NCBI RefSeq assembly: GCF_900168065.1
Contig: NZ_FUZZ01000002.1
Coordinates: forward strand, 682,001 to 746,000
Direction of reading: 5' to 3'
From: Chitinophaga ginsengisegetis
Lineage (GTDB): Bacteria > Bacteroidota > Bacteroidia > Chitinophagales > Chitinophagaceae
Length of the DNA stretch: 64,000 nucleotides
This document shows positions 1 to 7,533 of this stretch, one piece after another. Made by a program: the position numbers and the translations under genes. Numbering within the stretch: position 1 is the first letter of the stretch; the number at the start of each line of letters is the position of its first letter. Below the pieces are notes generated by a model that was not told the origin of the DNA, searched no databases, and worked only from the letters and a program-made list of their open reading frames with translations.

Positions 1-1257
1 GAACGGCCTTACCGCTCCTTTTGCCCGCACATTATACATCTTGAATTTATCGGGGTTGTACCGGAAGATACCGTTCTGCGACATATACCTGCCGGAGAGA
101 TAATATTCCGATTTGGCATTGCCACCGGAAGCGGACAATGTTTGTTCTGTACCGGGGTTCCGGTCTGCATACAGTTCTTTGAACCAATCGGTATTACCGT
201 AATAAACATAGTTGCCCGTAGTGGGATCGATGTCTGTTTTTGGCAGGGAAGGATCATCGTTCCTGCGTTTCAGCTCGTCGAGGTAATCCAGTGAAAAAGG
301 GAATACGCTGTTGGCTTTGGCGGGGTGCGACTTATAATCGTTCCAAGCATAATAGGCTTCATCAAAATTTTTGGCCCATTCGTACCCATTAGTAACAAAC
401 TGTGGTTTAACAGTGCGGTCGTTCAGTGAGTAGTTACTGGAGTAAGTAAGCTGCGTACTATTTTTAGCAGGATTTTTTGTGGTGATGAGTACCACGCCGA
501 AACTACCGCGTGCGCCGTAAATAGCGGCAGAAGCCGCATCCTTCAATACGGTTACACTTTCAATATCGTTGGGGTTTAATAAATTGGGATCGCCGGGAAC
601 GCCATCTATAAGTACCAGTGCGCTACCACCTGCACCAATGGAGGTGGTACCTCTTACATTATAGGTAGCGCCGCGGATGGGCTTACCATCTGTGATGCGG
701 ATATTAAGATTTGGTAACACGCCCTGCAACCCTTTGGTGGCGCTGGTCATGGGCCTGTTCTCAAATACCTCTTTTCCTACCTGGTCTACCGCTCCGGTGA
801 GATTAATCTTCTTTTGGGTACCATAACCAACTACTACTATTTCGCTGAGCGCAGCCGAAGATTCTTTCATCACCACGTAAATAGATTGCTCTTTCTGCGG
901 ATCGAGATTGTTTTTGGTAATCACCTGTGTAACATATCCCACATAAGCGATCGTAAATACAAACGGACCTTGCAGATGCGAGTTATCAAAAGTAAATACG
1001 CCCTTTGCATCTGTGATGGCAAAGCTTTTCAGGCTATCGGGGCCGCTTTTCAGCTGTACAGAAGCGCCCGGTACGGCCTGTCCTTTTTCGTCTTCAATTA
1101 AGCCTTTGATCCATGTTTTCTTTTGTGCCTGTGCCGGCAGCAGGTTGATAAAAGCCATCAGGAGCAGCAGGCTGATAAATTTACAGCCATGCAGGAACCT
1201 GTTGGAGTGGTTCAGGGGCAAAGCTCCGCCCTTCACTAGCAGGTAGCGATGTGTCAT
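1..1257 (-). CDS. SusC/RagA-type TonB-dependent outer-membrane transporter, N-terminal part (cut by window start)
   Basis: The frame is open from an ATG at 1255-1257 down to base 1, giving 419 codons of the N-terminal part; the barrel lies outside the window. A hydrophobic signal ends near AQAQ (about residue 45). It is followed by a carboxypeptidase-regulatory-like beta domain (KGLIEDEKGQAVPGASV), the TonB-box-like linker VVVGYGTQKK and a plug domain with GDPNLLNPNDIESVTVLKD and AAIYGARGSFGVVLITTK. No STN domain is seen before the beta domain, so direct signalling to FecR is less clear than in the other loci. The FecR gene ends only 17 bp upstream, so both are probably on one transcript. Substrate unknown. 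Confidence 0.93.
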   Translation of the reverse strand, partial: MTHRYLLVKGGALPLNHSNRFLHGCKFISLLLLMAFINLLPAQAQKKTWIKGLIEDEKGQAVPGASVQLKSGPDSLKSFAITDAKGVFTFDNSHLQGPFVFTIAYVGYVTQVITKNNLDPQKEQSIYVVMKESSAALSEIVVVGYGTQKKINLTGAVDQVGKEVFENRPMTSATKGLQGVLPNLNIRITDGKPIRGATYNVRGTTSIGAGGSALVLIDGVPGDPNLLNPNDIESVTVLKDAASAAIYGARGSFGVVLITTKNPAKNSTQLTYSSNYSLNDRTVKPQFVTNGYEWAKNFDEAYYAWNDYKSHPAKANSVFPFSLDYLDELKRRNDDPSLPKTDIDPTTGNYVYYGNTDWFKELYADRNPGTEQTLSASGGNAKSEYYLSGRYMSQNGIFRYNPDKFKMYNVRAKGAVRPF

Positions 1258-1274
1258 AATGCGCAAATGTTTAG

Positions 1275-2249
1275 TTAGTGATTCTTTTCTATACGGTAAC
1301 CTGTATTTGTTGATGTAATTTTCAAATCGTGCAGCATCGCAATACGATGCAGCACCTGTAACAGTGAATCGGTATCCCGGATTACCCCGGAGAAGGCGAT
1401 ATTATTAAAGGCAGCCGCCTTGAGCTGAATGTTCACATGATATCCCCTGGCAATAGTGTCGAATACATTGGATAACGGCGCCTGGTCGAATGTAGCGGTA
1501 AATCCACGTAAGGAGCCAAAGTCGATCTTCGGCGTAACAAGTGTTTTCTCCGGAGTTGGCTGCAAGCGTGCAATTCCCGTAGCAGCATTACAAACCAGCG
1601 ACTGGCCCGGTGTGAGATAGCGCACCTGTGTATTGGTCTTCACCATTACTTTACCTGTATGGAGAATTACGTTTACTTCCTTTTGTTTACTGGAGATAGT
1701 AAAGCTGGTCCCCAACGCGGTGGTGGACACGCCCTCGCTCCATACTGTAAAGGGTTTGGGCGCGTTCGCTGCTACGTTAAAATACCCTTTACCACGCAGC
1801 AACACTACCCTGTTTTTTGTACCAAACGGAGCCACAAAGCGGATTTCCGCATCCTTATATAATATTACCTGTGAGCCGTCCGGCAAATGAAGGATCTGCT
1901 GTTTGCCGGAAGTATTGGCGATGGCGGTCGTGTCGGGCTGCAGCACTTCCTGTTTGACTGCTACTTTTCGTGCAGGCGGCAGCGTAGTATTAAACATCCA
2001 CAACGCACCGGCGGCTATTACTACGGCAGCGGCAACAGCGGCGGCACGGCGCAGGTACACCACCCGGCGCTTTTCCCTGATACGGGTGGCTATTACGGCA
2101 TACATCTCACTTCTTTCTGCAGAAGTAAAGGCATTTATCTCCGGCACTTGCTGTTGCTCATACCAATGATCGTACTCTGCCTGCTCCGCTTCCGTAGCGG
2201 TTCCGTTCAGGTATCTGTCCAGTAAATATTGCAGGCGCGATGGCGTCAT
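1275..2249 (-). CDS. FecR family anti-sigma/sigma regulator
   Basis: Inner-membrane regulator that passes an outer-membrane transporter signal to an ECF sigma factor. The 324 residues start with a short cytoplasmic sigma-binding part, then one TM segment around residues 62-86 (RRAAAVAAAVVIAAGALWMF). A periplasmic FecR domain follows (LPDGSQVILYKDAEIRF, GKGYFNVAANAPKPF) and a DUF4974-like tail (FDQAPLSNVFDTIARGYHV). It lies 17 bp upstream of the susC at 1-1257. Its partner sigma gene at 2413-3015 is divergent rather than upstream on the same strand, unlike the three other sigma/FecR pairs here. No perfect TAnnTTTG box was found upstream. Confidence 0.93.
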   Translation of the reverse strand: MTPSRLQYLLDRYLNGTATEAEQAEYDHWYEQQQVPEINAFTSAERSEMYAVIATRIREKRRVVYLRRAAAVAAAVVIAAGALWMFNTTLPPARKVAVKQEVLQPDTTAIANTSGKQQILHLPDGSQVILYKDAEIRFVAPFGTKNRVVLLRGKGYFNVAANAPKPFTVWSEGVSTTALGTSFTISSKQKEVNVILHTGKVMVKTNTQVRYLTPGQSLVCNAATGIARLQPTPEKTLVTPKIDFGSLRGFTATFDQAPLSNVFDTIARGYHVNIQLKAAAFNNIAFSGVIRDTDSLLQVLHRIAMLHDLKITSTNTGYRIEKNH

Positions 2250-2391
2250 CAGTATGGGTGTTTGTAATACTTATCACCTGAACGGACATTTACCCCCACT
2301 CCTTTTTCCCAAAAAAGAACGAATTCATATTTAGTTAACATTGGAAGAAGTTGTTTACCATAAGTTAACATGGAAACTTTACCCCAGTAGA

Positions 2392-2399
2392 TATCTTTG
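2392..2399 (+). promoter_or_regulatory. Bacteroidota -7 box (TATCTTTG) upstream of the divergent ECF sigma gene
   Basis: TATCTTTG is a perfect match to the TAnnTTTG -7 consensus of Bacteroidota sigma-ABfr promoters and lies about 40 bp before the first credible codons of the sigma gene. No TTTG is present at the ideal 19-bp distance upstream, so the -33 element is weak or absent. Confidence 0.5.
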
Positions 2400-2412
2400 C
2401 AGGCAAAACTGA

Positions 2413-3015
2413 ACGCTTATCTGCTCCGCTGGTCAACATACATGTGATAATTTATGGCAACAAGCCAGGAGTGGCGATACCAAAGCCTTTGAGCTATTAT
2501 ACCGGGCCACCGTTATTTCTCTCAGCAACCAGGCATTCCGTATTCTGAAAGACCGGGAACAGGTAAAAGATATTATACAGGATATTTTTACGAGTTTATA
2601 TCTCAGGAGAGACGAACTGCCCGGAGATGTTAACATCAGCGGTTATCTTAACAATGCCGTTAAATATAAGGTATCCAACCAGCTGCGTAATAAACTGCTC
2701 AAAGAAAACCATCACCAGGTACTGATCAGGCAGGCGCACCAGCAGGAAGTGGTACAGCCCGTGCAGCTGGAACAGCATGAATTGAAAAACCGGATCGCCC
2801 GCAGTATTAATACACTGCCACAAAAATGCAAAGAGGTGTTTATGCTCAATTACTATGGTAATATGAGCTATAAAACGATTGCACAGGAAATGGGCATCTC
2901 TGTAAAAACAGTGGAAAAGCACATGAGCAAAGCGCTACAGGTACTACGCCGGGAACTGAAAGAAGAACATTATCTCGGTATCCTGCTGGTAGCAGTGAGT
3001 ATCTGCACCGGATGA
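2413..3015 (+). CDS. ECF RNA polymerase sigma factor, start codon missing (possible 5' frameshift)
   Basis: The frame is open from just after a TGA at 2410-2412 to the TGA at 3013-3015 and encodes a full Bacteroidota sigma-70 family ECF factor. Region 2 is seen as KAFELLYRATVISLSNQAF and VKDIIQDIFTSLYLRRDEL. Region 4 is seen as LPQKCKEVFMLNYYGNMSY and IAQEMGISVKTVEKHMSKA. No ATG, GTG or TTG exists in this frame before region 2; the first one is GTG 2749, which would remove region 2 completely. Two ATGs lie at 2442 and 2454, both in another frame. The first runs straight into TGA, and inserting two bases there would give a normal start (ATG xxT GAT AAT TTA TGG CAA). Either a 2-bp deletion, a sequencing error or a non-standard start explains this. 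Coordinates give the open frame, not a proven start. Confidence 0.7.
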   Translation, partial: TLICSAGQHTCDNLWQQARSGDTKAFELLYRATVISLSNQAFRILKDREQVKDIIQDIFTSLYLRRDELPGDVNISGYLNNAVKYKVSNQLRNKLLKENHHQVLIRQAHQQEVVQPVQLEQHELKNRIARSINTLPQKCKEVFMLNYYGNMSYKTIAQEMGISVKTVEKHMSKALQVLRRELKEEHYLGILLVAVSICTG

Positions 3016-3192
3016 TAATTTCCGCAATACGTAGGAAAAACACCCTAAAAAAAATGGCTGAACTCCCCGGAATTACCGGATAAATCCTCCCTAACCAGCC
3101 ATAGATCAGGAAAACAATGATTTACTGTTTTTTTGTGTGCATTGGTATAATGATTGCCGGACATTGTATGAACCATTCTTAATCCTATAATT

Positions 3193-3402
3193 ATGGCACA
3201 CTTAGAAGTTCAACCCAGGAAAAAAAATCCGGCGTGGATATGGCTGATACTAGGCCTTGTTATCATTGTTGCTATTATGTTCTTACTCATGCGCAGCAGT
3301 AACAACAACCGCCGCGACATCATAACAACTACTGATACTGTTACCACCGCCGATACCGGTAATATGGCGCCAGCAGCGGATACTGCCGGCACACAGCCCT
3401 AA
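3193..3402 (+). CDS. Small single-TM protein of unknown function
   Basis: The 69 residues begin with a charged stretch (QPRKKNP), followed by one TM helix at about residues 15-35 (AWIWLILGLVIIVAIMFLLM). A low-complexity Thr/Asp/Ala-rich tail (TTTDTVTTADTGN) ends in TAGTQP. It is probably anchored in the inner membrane with the tail outside, since the positive residues precede the helix. It lies 39 bp upstream of the PRC-barrel gene on the same strand, so they may be co-transcribed. No enzymatic motif. I do not recognise a named family. Confidence 0.75.
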   Translation: MAHLEVQPRKKNPAWIWLILGLVIIVAIMFLLMRSSNNNRRDIITTTDTVTTADTGNMAPAADTAGTQP

Positions 3403-3441
3403 CGGCCCCTCACCGATTCCTCATCTTAAAAAATCATTACC

Positions 3442-3915
3442 ATGTCTATAACTGCAACTAACCGGCTTGAAGAATTAAGCGGCAGCAAATTTGAAATCGT
3501 AGACGGACAGCCCGATGTCAGGCATTGGGAGGTAGAAGACCTGCAGGGAAATAAACTGGGAAAAGTAGATGACCTGCTGTTCAATCCTGCCTCACGCAGG
3601 GTACGCTATCTCGTCATCAACCTGAAAGGCAACCGGGTAGGACTCACCGACCGGAAAGTACTATTCCCCATCGGCGTGGCCATCCTGCATGAAAAAGATG
3701 ATACGGTACTGTTGCCGGAAGTAACGCCTGTACAGATCAGTATTCTGCCTTTCTATGAGAAAGGAGTGATTGTTACACCCGAAACAGAACAGGATATCCG
3801 GAATGTATTTGTTTCACCGGATTCGCATATAGCCGATAGCGACTTTTACGGCCACGACCAGTTTAACCAGGAAAAATTTTATGGAACCCGGGCGCCACGG
3901 GACAACCGCGTATAG
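3442..3915 (+). CDS. PRC-barrel domain protein
   Basis: A 157-residue protein without signal peptide. The first about 80 residues match a PRC-barrel: WEVEDLQGNKLGKVDDLLF, then RRVRYLVINLKGN and RVLFPIG-like strands. The remaining half is a second small domain with a hydrophilic tail (YGHDQFNQEKFYGTRAPRD). PRC-barrel proteins of this layout are often stress- or membrane-associated and bind RNA or other proteins; the exact role is unknown. It follows the 69-residue TM protein and is closed by a strong hairpin at 3948-3997. Confidence 0.85.
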   Translation: MSITATNRLEELSGSKFEIVDGQPDVRHWEVEDLQGNKLGKVDDLLFNPASRRVRYLVINLKGNRVGLTDRKVLFPIGVAILHEKDDTVLLPEVTPVQISILPFYEKGVIVTPETEQDIRNVFVSPDSHIADSDFYGHDQFNQEKFYGTRAPRDNRV

Positions 3916-3947
3916 TACTTGCCTTAAATAATCGTCCGTTGAACGTT

Positions 3948-3997
3948 AGCCTGCAAAAGAGAAAGCCTCCCGTCGGAGGCTTTCTCTTTTGCAGGCT
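3948..3997. terminator. Perfect 23-bp inverted repeat, probable bidirectional terminator
   Basis: Bases 3948-3970 and 3975-3997 are perfect reverse complements with a CGTC loop. The outer arms are A/T-rich (AAAAGAGAAA and TTTCTCTTTT), so RNA from either strand carries U-rich stem flanks. It sits between the PRC-barrel gene and the next same-strand gene, separating two transcription units. Confidence 0.75.
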
Positions 3998-4035
3998 ACA
4001 CTAAATATCCTTTATTTGTACACAAATTACTCCAG

Positions 4036-5010
4036 ATGAAATATGCTCTGCTGTGTGGCCTCGTGTTACTTTCTTTTGTTGTAAAAGGCCAGAACCTGGT
4101 GAACTACCGTGATACGGCGAATCATTTCTCCGTAGGAATTCCCAACGGATGGCAGGTAATAAAAAACAAACAGATCCCTTCCCTGAAATTTATGGCGCAG
4201 CGGAGCGCCGCCGACAGCGCCCTTCCTGCGCCGGAAAATTTTACAGTCAACGTAGTGGAGGAACCCCGTTCCAATGTGGATGCCATCGCAAAAAAACTCC
4301 TGTACTATATCGGCCGCAATCCCTATTTCAAACTGCTGGATTCCGGCAGCATCGTGAGCGCCGGCAAACGGATGATCTGGCTGGATGAAATACACCTGGA
4401 GGGAAACAGGGCCGACACCATTTTTGCCAGCATTTTTATTGCGTATGCAGACAATAAAACCTACCTGCTGACAGCCACTACCCTTTCGCCATTTTCCGCC
4501 GGTTTTAAGCCCTTATTTCACGAAATAGGACATTCCTTCAAAACAGGCAAAGCAGCGAGGAAAGAACGCCTTAAAATAGCATTGCCGGCCGGTATTAAAT
4601 GGACCATGATCACCGATACAGAGGTGGACAACCTCGCCACGCGCCAGTTCCTGCCCGCCGACGAACCCCCGCAGCAATGGACCCTGCTCATCAATGATAT
4701 GACAATGGAAAATGCACGGGTCAATAACATTGATCTTGCCGTGAAAAGTTTTTCAGACGCCGCAGTAAGTAAAGCATCCCAGGCAAAGATCACAGTGCTT
4801 GGAAAAGAAAACATTCCCCAACGGCGGTGGGCGCTGTTTAAAGTAGAAACACCCGGCGCCGGGAACCCGGAATCACAGCTGTATTACGTGATACAGGGAC
4901 CCAAATCCTTTCACGCCGTTTTTATCGCTAAAAAAACAGAAACTTTGCCGGCTGATTTTGTAAGTAAATGGAGTACTGTTTTCAAAAAAAGTAAAGTGGT
5001 GAATGAATAA
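4036..5010 (+). CDS. Secreted protein of unknown function with two PsbP/DcrB-like halves
   Basis: The 324 residues start with a signal peptide (MKYALLCGLVLLSFVVKGQ, cleavage near residue 19). Two similar halves follow: the first opens with NHFSVGIPNGWQVIK (about residues 29-43) and ends near FKPLFHEIGHSFKTGK. The second opens with ALPAGIKWTMI (about residue 182) and ends in a similar VSKWSTVFKKSK helix. This strand-then-helix plan resembles PsbP/DUF1795-type folds (inference from pattern). Predicted to be periplasmic or anchored by partners. It stands alone between two hairpins. Confidence 0.7.
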   Translation: MKYALLCGLVLLSFVVKGQNLVNYRDTANHFSVGIPNGWQVIKNKQIPSLKFMAQRSAADSALPAPENFTVNVVEEPRSNVDAIAKKLLYYIGRNPYFKLLDSGSIVSAGKRMIWLDEIHLEGNRADTIFASIFIAYADNKTYLLTATTLSPFSAGFKPLFHEIGHSFKTGKAARKERLKIALPAGIKWTMITDTEVDNLATRQFLPADEPPQQWTLLINDMTMENARVNNIDLAVKSFSDAAVSKASQAKITVLGKENIPQRRWALFKVETPGAGNPESQLYYVIQGPKSFHAVFIAKKTETLPADFVSKWSTVFKKSKVVNE

Positions 5011-5112
5011 TTATCCCACAACTGTGTATTTATTTACGCAGCCTTCCCCGTTAGCCCCTTGTAAATCAAGTCGTTTTTAGTGGTGCAATGTTTGGGTCAT
5101 TTCCTGAAAAAC

Positions 5113-5388
5113 ATGCTTATGACCACACAACCTAAAACACCCGGACCACTCCTCGACGATGATCTTCAACCAGACGATATTGTTAATCAGAAACAACAAC
5201 CGGTGCCGCAAAAAGGCAACCAGGATGAACAATCACGGCGGGGAGACGATACTTCCGATGAACTATTGGATGAAGAAGATGATGACGTGGAAATAGATGA
5301 GCTGCTGGAAGAAGAAGATATTACGGATGAGGATGTAGCTGAAAACAGCCTGGAGGAAGATGATTCACCAAAAAGGCCGTTGGAATAA
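5113..5388 (+). CDS. Small, highly acidic protein of unknown function
   Basis: The likely start is ATG 5113 (MLMTTQPKTPG) or ATG 5119. A GTG at 5080 is also in frame, but it overlaps a near-perfect -7 box (AATGTTTG, 5087-5094) and is less likely. The product has about 91 residues. The N-terminal third is Pro/Gln-rich, and the rest is dominated by Asp and Glu (DELLDEEDDDVEIDELLEE). It is probably disordered and may bind basic partners or metal ions (inference). No domain recognised. It is followed directly by a terminator hairpin. Confidence 0.6.
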   Translation: MLMTTQPKTPGPLLDDDLQPDDIVNQKQQPVPQKGNQDEQSRRGDDTSDELLDEEDDDVEIDELLEEEDITDEDVAENSLEEDDSPKRPLE

Positions 5389-5394
5389 AAAAAT

Positions 5395-5432
5395 ACGAAC
5401 GGATCCGGGTACTACGCCCCGCATCCGTTCGT
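5395..5432. terminator. Hairpin between convergent genes
   Basis: ACGAACGGAT (5395-5404) pairs perfectly with ATCCGTTCGT (5423-5432), and the intervening bases can pair further (CGGG/CCCG). The plus-strand side continues into TATTTTAA and the minus-strand side into a run of U, so it can end both the acidic-protein gene and the isoaspartyl peptidase gene. Confidence 0.7.
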
Positions 5433-5443
5433 TATTTTAACAC

Positions 5444-6475
5444 TTACTTATAGATCGCAATTTCAATTTTCCCGTCTTTGGTAACGGCGCCCCGGTACAT
5501 GCCTTCTGTATTGAACGACATGGTCATATTTCCTTTTTTGTCCAGGGCAATCAAACCGCCATCGCCGCCCATATCACCTACTTTTTTGATCACGGTATTT
5601 CCCGCCTGCTGCACAGAAAGTCCTTTATACGCCATGAGGGCCGACAAATCATAAGCCACCACATTACGGATATAAAACTCACCCCAGCCGGTACAGGAAA
5701 TAGCCGCTGTTTCATTGTTCGCATAAGTACCTGCACCAATGATCGGGGAATCGCCAATGCGGCCATATTTTTTGTTGGTCATACCGCCGGTAGAAGTAGC
5801 CGCCGCCAGGTTGCCCTGCTGATCCAACGCCACGGCACCCACGGTACCAAATTTATAATCCCTGTTTTTGATGCCCAGTTTTTCCGGGTTCGTATAGGCG
5901 TTGGATTTAGCCGCTGCAACAGAATCCTCCCTGATAGCCCTTTGCAGGTCCCTCCAGCGTGATTCTGTTCTGAAATAAGAAGGGTCGACTATTTCCAGTC
6001 CGGCTTCCTTTGCAAACTTTTCCGCACCAGGACCTACCATCATCACATGCTCCGACTTTTCCATCACAGCCCTTGCAGCGCTCACCGGGTTACGCACGGT
6101 GGTTATACCGGCTACGGCGCCTGCTGCCCTGGTTTTACCATTCATGATAGCGGCATCCAGTTCGTTGCGTCCTTCATGGGTAAACACCGCGCCTTTGCCT
6201 GCATTAAAAAGGGAATCGTCTTCCAGTACCCTCACAGTGGCTTCCACCGCATCCAAACTGCTTCCGCCGGATTGCAGGATCTTGTAACCTGTTTCCAGTG
6301 CTTTCTGTAAAGATGTTTTGTAAGCCGCTTCTTTCTCCGGGGTCATATTCTTTTTAAGAATGGTACCCGCACCGCCATGAATCACCAGTACGTAGGACGA
6401 TGCCTTTTGCTGCGCCATTACAGGTAAAACAAAAAGTGCTGTCAGAAAAAATAAAATGCCAAACCTGCCTTTCAT
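5444..6475 (-). CDS. Exported isoaspartyl peptidase / plant-type L-asparaginase (Ntn hydrolase)
   Basis: Hydrolyses beta-aspartyl (isoaspartyl) peptide bonds, and usually also asparagine, after self-cleavage in front of a catalytic Thr. ATG 6475 is chosen because it starts a good signal peptide (MKGRFGILFFLTALFVLPVMAQ); an upstream in-frame extension to 6541 would bury it. The family pattern is clear: VLVIHGGAGTI (about residues 30-40), SLDAVEATVRVLEDD, FNAGKGAVF, ELDAAIMNGKT, then FGTVGAVALD with nucleophile Thr211. The substrate loop TSTGGMTNKKYGRIGDSP follows. Length (343) is normal for the family. It lies 23 bp downstream of the S51 cyanophycinase-type gene. In cyanobacteria, enzymes of this class cut beta-Asp-Arg, the cyanophycinase product, so these two form a logical pathway. 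No lipobox, so probably free in the periplasm. Confidence 0.93.
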   Translation of the reverse strand: MKGRFGILFFLTALFVLPVMAQQKASSYVLVIHGGAGTILKKNMTPEKEAAYKTSLQKALETGYKILQSGGSSLDAVEATVRVLEDDSLFNAGKGAVFTHEGRNELDAAIMNGKTRAAGAVAGITTVRNPVSAARAVMEKSEHVMMVGPGAEKFAKEAGLEIVDPSYFRTESRWRDLQRAIREDSVAAAKSNAYTNPEKLGIKNRDYKFGTVGAVALDQQGNLAAATSTGGMTNKKYGRIGDSPIIGAGTYANNETAAISCTGWGEFYIRNVVAYDLSALMAYKGLSVQQAGNTVIKKVGDMGGDGGLIALDKKGNMTMSFNTEGMYRGAVTKDGKIEIAIYK

Positions 6476-6498
6476 ATCAAATTTTATTAAGAGAATAA

Positions 6499-7533
6499 TC
6501 AGATTGCCTTCTTCTTTAACTGGCCGTTTTCCACCCACCACCAGTACCAGGCGCCGCCACTGGCTGTTGCCGCATCAAAATCAGTTACCCGGAAACTGCC
6601 GTTGCCGGAGGCACTGGCGGGAATCTCATATACTTTCAATGCCTGCCCGTTGTGGTTCCATTGCAGTGGTTGTCCCGGGTCGCAAAGTTCCGGCTTTTTA
6701 AGACTGTCAGTCAGGATAAAATATGCCTTACTCACGCCAAAAACTTTTGCCATCCCTGCTTCGTCAATACACACCGCCGTTTTTTCGTCGGGTGCAATAC
6801 CGCGGGGGAAGATGCCCTGGTCTTTGATGATGCGGCTCATAAAGGTAACATGCCTGCCTTCCCGGCCACGCTTCAGGTAATGCTGATCGCTGATCACGTC
6901 ACGAAGATAAGGCGCATGCAGGAAATCGTTGTTGTACACTTTCACCAGCGAATCATACGGATTGGCCAACACAGAATCAGACACTGCACTGCCGCCTTCT
7001 CCGCTGTAATAAAATCCGCTCAGGATAGCACAGCCCGCACTGGTACCACCTACCGGCACTTTCTTTTCCTGCAGTAAATAATTAATCGCGTCGTTTACTT
7101 TGGTGCCTCGCCACTGGTTCATGTAGCGCGACTGATCCCCGCCGGCAATAAACAACATCTCCGCGTTGCGGATAATATTGGCTACCGTATCGTTGTTAGC
7201 CAGTTCGCGGCTGGTGATATTCAGCGTTTCCACGGAATTTACTTTTCCGAGGGAATCTATGTCACTGTTATAACCTCCGTTGCCGGAGGCTGTAAGTACT
7301 ACCACATCGCCGCCGCCGCTGCGTTCAATCATCCACTGAAAAGCGCCGTCTACGTTGCCTCCGCCACCAATCAATGCCACGCCGCCTTTTACCGGTGTGG
7401 TCACGTCTGCAGTATCACCAATAATGCCTATCGAGGCCGGGCGACCGGCAACAGCTGGTTGTTTTGGAACACGCATGTAACAGGCATTTAAACACATAGC
7501 CGTTACCGTTAGCACAATCATTATCTTTTTCAT
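6499..7533 (-). CDS. Exported cyanophycinase-type serine peptidase (family S51), lipoprotein
   Basis: Peptidase family S51 includes cyanophycinase, which cuts the beta-Asp-Arg polymer cyanophycin to dipeptides, and dipeptidase E. The 344 residues carry a lipoprotein signal with lipobox LNAC (Cys18). Visible motifs are GGVALIGGGGNVDGA (about 50-64), FIAGGDQSRY (128-137), the nucleophile elbow GGTSAGCA with Ser165, and DQHYLKRGREGRHVTF (216-231). The DQH motif is typical of cyanophycinases and supplies the likely catalytic His218. GIAPDEKTAV follows. It is clearly longer than dipeptidase E. Its ATG shares one base with the stop codon of the upstream SusD gene (TGATG), implying translational coupling. 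It is placed between a SusCD pair and an isoaspartyl peptidase. Alternative: a general isoaspartyl/aspartyl peptidase. Confidence 0.88.
   Translation of the reverse strand: MKKIMIVLTVTAMCLNACYMRVPKQPAVAGRPASIGIIGDTADVTTPVKGGVALIGGGGNVDGAFQWMIERSGGGDVVVLTASGNGGYNSDIDSLGKVNSVETLNITSRELANNDTVANIIRNAEMLFIAGGDQSRYMNQWRGTKVNDAINYLLQEKKVPVGGTSAGCAILSGFYYSGEGGSAVSDSVLANPYDSLVKVYNNDFLHAPYLRDVISDQHYLKRGREGRHVTFMSRIIKDQGIFPRGIAPDEKTAVCIDEAGMAKVFGVSKAYFILTDSLKKPELCDPGQPLQWNHNGQALKVYEIPASASGNGSFRVTDFDAATASGGAWYWWWVENGQLKKKAI

Noticed and set aside
6499..7533. Assignment of the S51 peptidase as dipeptidase E (PepE)
   Set aside because: It is about 100 residues longer, has a lipoprotein signal and the DQH motif with GRExGR-like sequence typical of cyanophycinase.
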